The notes under the pieces were generated by a model that was not told where the DNA came from, ran no database searches, and saw only the letters and a list, made by a program, of their open reading frames with translations. Both the position numbers and the translations under genes were made by a program. Shown one piece after another: positions 58,002-64,000 of a stretch of 64,000 nt of DNA (position 1 is the first letter of the stretch; every line of letters begins with the position of its first letter). This DNA comes from Tigheibacillus halophilus (lineage in GTDB: Bacteria; Bacillota; Bacilli; Bacillales; Amphibacillaceae), in assembly GCF_042683165.1 (NCBI RefSeq), contig NZ_JBHUIZ010000003.1:868001-932000 (forward strand), written 5' to 3'.

Positions 58002-58017
58002 TGTGATGATTGTCACA
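58002..58017. promoter_or_regulatory. FNR-type binding site upstream of the nar operon
   Basis: TGTGA-TGATTG-TCACA is a perfect match to the FNR/CRP consensus TGTGA-n6-TCACA. It is the only such full site noticed in the window and lies 109 bases before the first gene of the nar cluster, as expected for oxygen-controlled nitrate respiration. The gap 57820-58125 holds no gene otherwise. Confidence 0.7.
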
Positions 58018-58053
58018 CTAATTTGGATTGTTATTGTGACTGGGAATGTTAAG

Positions 58054-58062
58054 TGCTATTCT
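58054..58062 (+). promoter_or_regulatory. Candidate -10 of the nar operon
   Basis: Extended -10 TG-C-TATTCT. A start near 58070 would place the centre of the FNR box at about -60, a class I activator position. No -35 is obvious, which fits an activator-dependent promoter. Confidence 0.35.
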
Positions 58063-58125
58063 AATCATGAAAAGGGCTTTTCTGAATTTAACGATAGCCA
58101 ATTTCGAATGAAGGAGTGATTGAAA

Positions 58126-58542
58126 ATGTCAGGTCCAGGTTTACGTCATGTCGATAGCCATTCTGCCATTCATGAGGCAGCTTTAAATGAGGCGGTCGAA
58201 CTTACTGAACTGCTTGATCAACTCATTAAAGATAGTATTTTAGACAAAGCGATGGAAGTCGCTTACGTCATTGTGGAACACTGGGAAACCCGTACACTGC
58301 AGCATGCGGCTTCGGAAGAAAAAGGTTTGTACAAAGAACTTGTAGAGGAAGATCCAGCAAAAAAAAATGCGATTGTCGAATTGACCAGGGATCATGAGCT
58401 TCTGAGATTGTTAGTGAAAGATATCAAAGGTCTTTTGAAGCAGAAGCTAATAGATGATCAAGTTGTCCAGCGTTTTCAGGCGTTGATTCTAGTCGACAGG
58501 TTACATAATGAAGCCGAGGAAGAGATTCTTCCAGAACACTGA
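58126..58542 (+). CDS. Hemerythrin/HHE-domain protein
   Basis: 138 residues, all helical. Histidines and acids spaced as in HHE cation-binding domains: HSAIHEAALNEAVEL (about 13-27), HWETRTLQHAASEEKGL (about 51-67), LTRDHELL near 88 and HNEAEEEILPEH at the end. Such diiron proteins bind oxygen or nitric oxide, or repair iron-sulfur centres. First gene after the FNR box and in line with narGH, so a role in nitrate/nitrite respiration is inferred. AAGGAG is nine bases before ATG 58126. Confidence 0.78.
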   Translation: MSGPGLRHVDSHSAIHEAALNEAVELTELLDQLIKDSILDKAMEVAYVIVEHWETRTLQHAASEEKGLYKELVEEDPAKKNAIVELTRDHELLRLLVKDIKGLLKQKLIDDQVVQRFQALILVDRLHNEAEEEILPEH

Positions 58543-58557
58543 GATGGGGTGATGCCA

Positions 58558-58857
58558 ATGGATGCAGAAGAACAGATCATGCGTATCGATTTTCCGGAAA
58601 TCTATGAACTGATTGCGGAAAACCTTGAAGCTATGCATATTCATTCCTATGATGTACAAGCGAATATAAAAAAAACGGCGAGCGGGTATGAATTGATACT
58701 TCATTTTGGGGATGGGTATGCCAATCATATATCAAAACATTTCACTCACGAAGAAATAGCTTCACTTGATGCCTGCATCATCGGGTTTATTAAGGAAGCC
58801 GGTGATAAGATTAAAGAAACGATGGTAAGCGATTATTTTAAAATGGTTAAACCATAA
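58558..58857 (+). CDS. Unknown small protein in the nar operon
   Basis: 99 residues from ATG 58558 (GGGGTGAT upstream; ATG 58552 is possible). Sequence features: acidic helix DFPEIYELIAENLEAMHIHS, a beta-type stretch SGYELILHFGDGYANHISKHF, and a helical end with DACIIGFIKEAGDKI. No membrane segment, cysteine pair or known motif. It follows the hemerythrin gene by 15 bases, so it is almost certainly co-transcribed. I do not recognise the family. Confidence 0.7.
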   Translation: MDAEEQIMRIDFPEIYELIAENLEAMHIHSYDVQANIKKTASGYELILHFGDGYANHISKHFTHEEIASLDACIIGFIKEAGDKIKETMVSDYFKMVKP

Positions 58858-58873
58858 GCTTAGGAGGGCTGTT

Positions 58874-59125
58874 ATGTTTATGTTTGAAGAAGATGCAAAT
58901 GCTGTACAGGATAGAGAGGATCTGCTGACGGTACTACGGATGCGTTTTGGAGAAATTTCTCCAGGCATCATCGATGAGATCTATCAAATCAAAGAAATGG
59001 ATACACTCGAAAGACTTATACTGGTTGCAGCCAACACCCCCAATCTGTCAACCTTCTTAGAAGAGTTGAAGGTGGGACCAGGTGGTTTTAAAATTCTTGG
59101 TGAACGTTTCAACCCGATCAACTAA
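58874..59125 (+). CDS. Unknown small protein before narG
   Basis: 83 residues, ATG 58874 behind TAGGAGGG. The middle, LLTVLRMRFGEISPGIIDEIYQ then MDTLERLILVAANTPNLSTFLEEL, has the pattern seen in the C-terminal helical part of DUF4351/Rpn-type proteins, so a small helical fold is likely. It ends KILGERFNPIN 19 bases before narG. Function unknown; co-transcription with narG is inferred from spacing. Confidence 0.7.
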   Translation: MFMFEEDANAVQDREDLLTVLRMRFGEISPGIIDEIYQIKEMDTLERLILVAANTPNLSTFLEELKVGPGGFKILGERFNPIN

Positions 59126-59144
59126 CTCGAAAGAGGTGTTTGAA

Positions 59145-62100
59145 TTGAAAAAGAATCGAAATAAACTGCTTGGATCCTTAAAACATATTAAACGAGGCGA
59201 AAAAATAAACGAGGGTTGGACAGAGCAGAGCCCCCGCCCAAGAGCATGGGAAGATATTTATAGAAGGCGCTGGCAACACGATAAAGTAGTCCGTTCCACA
59301 CACGGCGTGAACTGCACCGGCTCCTGCAGCTGGAAAATTTATGTGAAAGATGGCATTATCACTTCTGAAACACAGCAAACTGATTATCCTTCCACAGGAG
59401 ATGATTTTCCAGAATATGAACCGCGCGGCTGTCCAAGAGGTGCCAGTTTTTCATGGTATACATACAGCCCGATTCGGGTCAAATATCCATATGTGCGCAA
59501 GGATTTATACGAGCTCTGGAAAGAGGAGAGGGCAGCCGGGAAAAATCCGGTAGACGCTTGGGAAGCGATTGTTTCTGATCCAGGAAAGAGAAGCCAATAT
59601 GTAAATTCCCGAGGAAAAGGCGGTTTCGTCCGGGCTAGTTGGAAAGATATGTGCGAGATTATCGCCAGTTCCACTATCCATACGATAAAAAAATATGGCC
59701 CCGACCGTATTGCCGGATTCAGTCCAATTCCTGCCATGTCAATGGTCAGCTATGCAGCAGGTACCCGGTTTCTATCTCTCATCGGCGGGACAATCCTGAG
59801 TTTTTATGACTGGTATGCCGACCTGCCTCCTGCATCTCCGCAAGTCTGGGGAGAGCAAACGGATGTTCCTGAAAGTGCAGATTGGTACAACTCCAAATAC
59901 TTTATCATTTGGGGGACAAATTTGCCGCAAACGCGGACACCGGACGCTCACTTCATGGTAGAGGCCAGATACAATGGTACGAAAGTCGTCGGCGTTAGTC
60001 CTGACTACGCAGAGTATGAAAAATTTGCAGATGTCTGGCTCCCTGCTAAAGCAGGTACGGACGGTGCTTTGGCAATGGCTATGACACATGTTATATTGAA
60101 GGAATTTTATGTTGATAAACAAGAACCATACTTCATTGACTATGTGAAAAAGTTCACTGACTTGCCATTTTTAGTCCTGTTAGAAAAAACAGAGAATGGC
60201 TGGCGCAGCGGGAGGTTTTTACGCGCATCCGACATAGGGAAAGACATGGACTTAAGCGAATGGAAAATGGTTGTTTGGGATGAGCAGACAGATTTGCTTG
60301 AAATTCCGAATGGCAGCCAGGGATTTCGATGGGATCGCGACAATAAGTGGAACTTGGAATTAGAAAAAAAGGATGGTACTACAATTGATCCTAAACTAAG
60401 TTTCATTGAAGACGCAGACGATACCGTCCAAATCGCTTTTCCATATTTCGCTGAAAAAAACGGTAATGTAGTTGAACGTGGTATTCCGGTAAAGGAAATA
60501 AAAGACACAAATGGTGAGGCACTGAAGGTTGCTACTGTTTTTGATTTAATGATGGCACACACCGGAGTCAACCGGGGCTTGGAGGGCAATTATCCCATTG
60601 ATTACAATGACCCGAAACCGTACACGCCAGCCTGGCAGGAAAGCATTACAGGCGTAAATCGTCATCATGTCATCCAAGTGGCAAGGGAATTCGCGGATAA
60701 TGCTGCCCGTACGAATGGGAAATCGATGATTGCCATGGGAGGTGGAACAAACCATTGGTATCATAGCGATCAGATTTATCGTTGTATATTGAACCTCGTC
60801 TTGCTGACTGGTTCGCAAGGGGTTAACGGTGGAGGATGGGCCCATTATGTTGGACAAGAAAAAGTCCGGCCGCAAGAAGGCTGGCAGCAAGTGGCCTTTG
60901 CAAACGATTGGCAAAAGCCTCCAAGACTCCAGAATGGTACATCCTATTTTTATTTTCAAACGGATCAATATCGTTACGAGACTACATTTAATGAGGAAAC
61001 GACACCATGGGACAGCAAATATAGCCAAATGCATCCAGCTGATATGAATGCTTTGTCTGCAAGACTTGGCTGGCTGCCATCCTATCCGCAATTCACACAG
61101 AATTCACTGGACATCGTACATGCAAGCCGGCAAGAAGGTGCGAAAACAGAAGCGGATATTATAGCAGATGTTGTTAAAAAAATTAAAAATGATGAATTGG
61201 AATGGGCAATTGAAAACCCGGATGATCCACGCAATTTCCCAAGGGTCTTCTTTAACTGGCGTTCTAACTTGCTTGGGGATAGTGGTAAAGGCCATGAATT
61301 CTTTGTCAAACATCTCGTTGGCGGAGATAGCAATATATTGGCGGAACCGGAAAATTCCTGGCAGCCGACAGACGTTAAAACAAATGGCGATGCCCCAACA
61401 GGCAAGGCTGATCTGCTGGTCAGTGTAGATTTTCGCATGACAAGTTCAGGATTGTTTTCAGATATTGTATTACCGGCAGCTACATGGTATGAAAAATTCG
61501 ATATCAGCAGTACAGACATGCATCCATTTATTCATCCTTTTAACGCTGCCATCTCACCTCCATGGGAAGCAAAAAGTGACTGGAATACGTTTAGGGAGAT
61601 CAGTAAAGTATTCTCGGAACTGGCGAAAGAGCATTTGCCTGCTACAGAGGAACTTGTGACCATGCCGCTGGCACATGATTCTGAACAGGAGATTGCTCAA
61701 GCTATGGGGAAAATCAAGGATTGGCGAAAAGGGGAAGTCGAGGCTATTCCTGGTAAAACAATGCCATCCATGAAAATCGTGGAGAGAGACTATCCAAATG
61801 TGTACGATAAATTCACCAGTATTGGGCCTTTGATCAAGAAAGGATACGGTGGTAAGGGAGTGCTCATACCTGGTGAAGAAGTGTATGAGGAACTGGGTGC
61901 AAGGCTCGGAAAATCGAATCGTGAAGGACTGGGCAAAGATCACCCGGATTTATATACAGATAAAAAGGCAATTGATGCCATTTTATTAATGTCTGGAGCT
62001 ACAAATGGAAAGCGTGCTGTTGCAGGATGGAAGTCTTTAGAAGCGAAAACCGGACAAAAACTGGAAGAGATTGCAAAGCCTAGGGCAGAAGAAGATCACA

Positions 62101-62825
62101 CGCTTCGAGAAATAACGATCCAACCTAAAAACGCTATTTCCACTCCTGTTTGGAGCGGATTGGAAAAAGATCACAGGCGCTATTCGCCGTTTACGGTCAA
62201 CACAGAATACAATATTCCATGGCGTACATTGACTGGGAGACAGAGTTTTTATCTTGATCATGAAATGATGCTGGATTTTGGTGAAGCACTTCCACTATAT
62301 TTGCCGCCATTAAGATATGGGCCATTCCTTAAAAATGAAACAGAACCGGAAGCTATAGGAAAATCGCTGACTGTCCGCTATCTGACGCCACACCAAAAGT
62401 GGGGTATCCATACCATGTTCACAGATACCACCAACATGTCGACATTGTTCCGTGGATGGCAAGTGCTCTGGATGAACGAAGAAGACGGTAAATCAATCGA
62501 TTTGAAAGATAATGATTTTGTGGAAGTATATAACCGTAACGGCGCCATTGCCGCCAGAGTCATACTGACATATCGATTGCCAAAGGGAATGATCTATATG
62601 TATCATGCCCAGGACAGAACGATGGGTGTACCTGCGACAAGCATCAATAGAAAACGTGGCGGAACCCATAACAGTGTTACGAGAGTTTCCTTAAAACCTA
62701 CGCATATGATTGGTGGTTATTCGCAGCTCAGCTATGGTTTCAACTATTATGGCCCCACAGGACACCAAAGAGATACTGTCGCAGTCATCAGGAAGCTGAA
62801 GGAGGTAGATTGGCTTGAGAATTAA
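59145..62825 (+). CDS. narG: Respiratory nitrate reductase alpha subunit
   Basis: 1226-residue molybdenum bis-guanine-dinucleotide enzyme that reduces nitrate to nitrite at the cytosolic face of the membrane. The FS0 [4Fe-4S] ligands are H53, C57, C61 (THGVNCTGSC) and C96 (PRGCPRG). Later family blocks include GGTNHWYHSDQIYR, GSQGVNGGGWAHYVGQEK and HAQDRTMGVPATSINRKRGG. The open frame reaches 59082, but AGAGGTG precedes TTG 59145, which gives the length of B. subtilis NarG. No Tat signal. Needs MobA (52.7 kb). Confidence 0.96.
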   Translation: MKKNRNKLLGSLKHIKRGEKINEGWTEQSPRPRAWEDIYRRRWQHDKVVRSTHGVNCTGSCSWKIYVKDGIITSETQQTDYPSTGDDFPEYEPRGCPRGASFSWYTYSPIRVKYPYVRKDLYELWKEERAAGKNPVDAWEAIVSDPGKRSQYVNSRGKGGFVRASWKDMCEIIASSTIHTIKKYGPDRIAGFSPIPAMSMVSYAAGTRFLSLIGGTILSFYDWYADLPPASPQVWGEQTDVPESADWYNSKYFIIWGTNLPQTRTPDAHFMVEARYNGTKVVGVSPDYAEYEKFADVWLPAKAGTDGALAMAMTHVILKEFYVDKQEPYFIDYVKKFTDLPFLVLLEKTENGWRSGRFLRASDIGKDMDLSEWKMVVWDEQTDLLEIPNGSQGFRWDRDNKWNLELEKKDGTTIDPKLSFIEDADDTVQIAFPYFAEKNGNVVERGIPVKEIKDTNGEALKVATVFDLMMAHTGVNRGLEGNYPIDYNDPKPYTPAWQESITGVNRHHVIQVAREFADNAARTNGKSMIAMGGGTNHWYHSDQIYRCILNLVLLTGSQGVNGGGWAHYVGQEKVRPQEGWQQVAFANDWQKPPRLQNGTSYFYFQTDQYRYETTFNEETTPWDSKYSQMHPADMNALSARLGWLPSYPQFTQNSLDIVHASRQEGAKTEADIIADVVKKIKNDELEWAIENPDDPRNFPRVFFNWRSNLLGDSGKGHEFFVKHLVGGDSNILAEPENSWQPTDVKTNGDAPTGKADLLVSVDFRMTSSGLFSDIVLPAATWYEKFDISSTDMHPFIHPFNAAISPPWEAKSDWNTFREISKVFSELAKEHLPATEELVTMPLAHDSEQEIAQAMGKIKDWRKGEVEAIPGKTMPSMKIVERDYPNVYDKFTSIGPLIKKGYGGKGVLIPGEEVYEELGARLGKSNREGLGKDHPDLYTDKKAIDAILLMSGATNGKRAVAGWKSLEAKTGQKLEEIAKPRAEEDHTLREITIQPKNAISTPVWSGLEKDHRRYSPFTVNTEYNIPWRTLTGRQSFYLDHEMMLDFGEALPLYLPPLRYGPFLKNETEPEAIGKSLTVRYLTPHQKWGIHTMFTDTTNMSTLFRGWQVLWMNEEDGKSIDLKDNDFVEVYNRNGAIAARVILTYRLPKGMIYMYHAQDRTMGVPATSINRKRGGTHNSVTRVSLKPTHMIGGYSQLSYGFNYYGPTGHQRDTVAVIRKLKEVDWLEN

Positions 62826-64000
62826 GTCACAAGTGGCAATGGTGATGCATTTGGATAAATGCATTGGGTGCCATACATGTTCGGTTACTTGTAAAAATAC
62901 GTGGACTAATCGGCCTGGCACAGAATATATGTGGTTTAATAACGTGGAAACCAGACCAGGCACAGGCTACCCAAAGAGGTGGGAAGACAGAGATCAGTTC
63001 AAGGGCGGATGGGTATTGAAAAACGGTAAACTGCAGTTGAAAGCCGGCGGCCCAATTTCCAAGCTTGTAAACATCTTTTATAATCCCGATATGGCAACGA
63101 TGAAAGATTATTATGAGCCTTGGACGTACGATTATCTTAACCTGATAGAAAGTCCGAAAGTGGATAACCTGCCTGTCGCACGTCCGCAATCGACAATAAC
63201 GGGAAAATATATTGACAAACCGGAATGGGGACCAAACTGGGATGATGATTTGGCAGGCGGATCAGATGTGGTTTCACAAGACCCGACTGTTGAAAAACTG
63301 CAAGAACATATATCGCTGGAATATGAAAAAACATTCATGATGTATTTGCCGAGAATTTGCGAACATTGTTTGAACCCTTCCTGTGTCGCCTCCTGTCCGT
63401 CTGGGGCCTTATATAAAAGGGATGAAGACGGCATCGTTCTGGTTGATCAGGAGGAGTGCCGCGGTTGGCGATTCTGTATGAGTGGCTGCCCATATCATAA
63501 AGTGTATTACAATTGGAACACTCACAAGGCTGAAAAGTGCAATTTCTGTTATCCAAGAACAGAAGCAGGTCTGCCTACCATCTGTTCAGAAACCTGTGTA
63601 GGCCGCATCCGCTATATTGGTGTTGTACTGTACGATGCAGATAAGGTCAAAGCTGCCGCTTCAGTGGAAGATCCAAAAGAACTTTATCAGTCACAACTCG
63701 ATGTCTTTCTGGATCCGTTCGATCCAGAAGTGATTAAAGAAGCCAGAAAAGCTGGCATCAATGAGGAATGGATTGAAGGGGCACAAAATTCTCCCGTATA
63801 TAAAATGGCAATGAAATGGAAAATCGCACTGCCATTACATCCGGAATATCGAACATTGCCGATGGTATGGTATGTACCGCCACTAAGCCCGATCATGAAC
63901 CATATAACAAATGAAGACGAATTAAGTACAGACGGATATATTCCTGCTGTTGATCAAATGCGGATTCCCATGAAATATTTAGCCTCTATCCTTTCCGCAG
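62815..64000 (+). CDS. narH: Respiratory nitrate reductase beta subunit (runs off the window)
   Basis: Iron-sulfur subunit passing electrons from NarI to NarG. 395 codons are present of roughly 490. Cluster motifs: CIGCHTCSVTC near 16-26, CEHCLNPSCVASCP near 182-195, CRGWRFCMSGCPY near 215-227 (the Trp marks the [3Fe-4S] centre) and CNFCYPR with CSETC near 242-262. TTG 62815, nine bases after AAGGAGG (62799-62805), overlaps the narG end by 11 bases. narJ and narI are expected just beyond the window. Confidence 0.94.
   Translation, partial: MRIKSQVAMVMHLDKCIGCHTCSVTCKNTWTNRPGTEYMWFNNVETRPGTGYPKRWEDRDQFKGGWVLKNGKLQLKAGGPISKLVNIFYNPDMATMKDYYEPWTYDYLNLIESPKVDNLPVARPQSTITGKYIDKPEWGPNWDDDLAGGSDVVSQDPTVEKLQEHISLEYEKTFMMYLPRICEHCLNPSCVASCPSGALYKRDEDGIVLVDQEECRGWRFCMSGCPYHKVYYNWNTHKAEKCNFCYPRTEAGLPTICSETCVGRIRYIGVVLYDADKVKAAASVEDPKELYQSQLDVFLDPFDPEVIKEARKAGINEEWIEGAQNSPVYKMAMKWKIALPLHPEYRTLPMVWYVPPLSPIMNHITNEDELSTDGYIPAVDQMRIPMKYLASILSA

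Noticed and set aside
59082..59144. Upstream extension of narG
   Set aside because: It overlaps the 83-residue gene, whereas TTG 59145 has its own ribosome site and gives the normal family length.

Overview
The window reads as chromosome from a low-GC, endospore-forming Gram-positive bacterium of the family Bacillaceae. The support is gene order (the block from mtrB to gpsB follows the Bacillus subtilis 200-degree region almost gene for gene), the sporulation gene sspM, a type-B RNase P RNA, frequent TTG/GTG starts behind strong AGGAGG sites, and bacillithiol and TRAP genes. Protein divergence from B. subtilis and the ba3 oxidase and nitrate reductase sets suggest a Virgibacillus/Oceanobacillus/Lentibacillus-type relative, but the genus cannot be fixed from sequence alone.

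Layout. 1-4.4 kb: TRAP (mtrB), menaquinone side-chain and methylation genes (hepS-menG-hepT), ndk, cheR. 4.4-10.9 kb: aromatic amino-acid supraoperon aroC-aroB-aroH-hisC-tyrA-aroA; the trpEDCFBA block that sits between aroH and hisC in B. subtilis is missing. 10.9-16.7 kb: ypiA, ypiB, ypiF, the menaquinol:cytochrome c reductase qcrABC, ypjA and a miniature YpjB-like protein. 16.7-25.7 kb: yugP, ypjC (minus), ypjD, dapB, mgsA, bshA (no bshB1 between them), cca, birA, panBCD. 25.8-33.4 kb: dinG, ypmB, aspB, asnS, dnaD, nth. 33.4-37.3 kb, minus strand: sspM and, separately, recU-ponA. 37.4-42.3 kb: small Ypp proteins, cdd, gpsB, rnpB RNA, rlmL, ypwA. 42.3-46.6 kb: a minus-strand ba3-type cytochrome oxidase operon facing a type III polyketide synthase/methyltransferase pair (bpsAB). 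46.6-51.1 kb: cold-shock gene, fhs, ypgQ, a small membrane protein and an NlpC/P60 hydrolase. 51.2-57.8 kb: thyA-folA, mobA, tatA-tatA-tatC, yozE, a YqfQ-like protein, msrAB, ferredoxin, acylphosphatase. 57.8-64 kb: start of an anaerobic nitrate-respiration operon: an FNR-type box, a hemerythrin-domain protein, two small unknown proteins, narG, and narH running off the window.

Functionally the window is mostly housekeeping, with a respiratory theme: menaquinone synthesis, bc complex (its Rieske protein carries a twin-arginine motif), ba3 oxidase, molybdenum-cofactor nucleotide transfer (mobA), Tat export and nitrate reductase. No prophage, insertion sequence, CRISPR array or tRNA was seen. 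The most interesting points are the FNR-linked three-gene leader of the nar operon, the TRAP gene without folE or trp genes nearby, two TatA paralogs separated from tatC by a hairpin, a Rex-like operator between the oxidase and polyketide operons, and unexplained inverted repeats near 54.98 and 57.1 kb.
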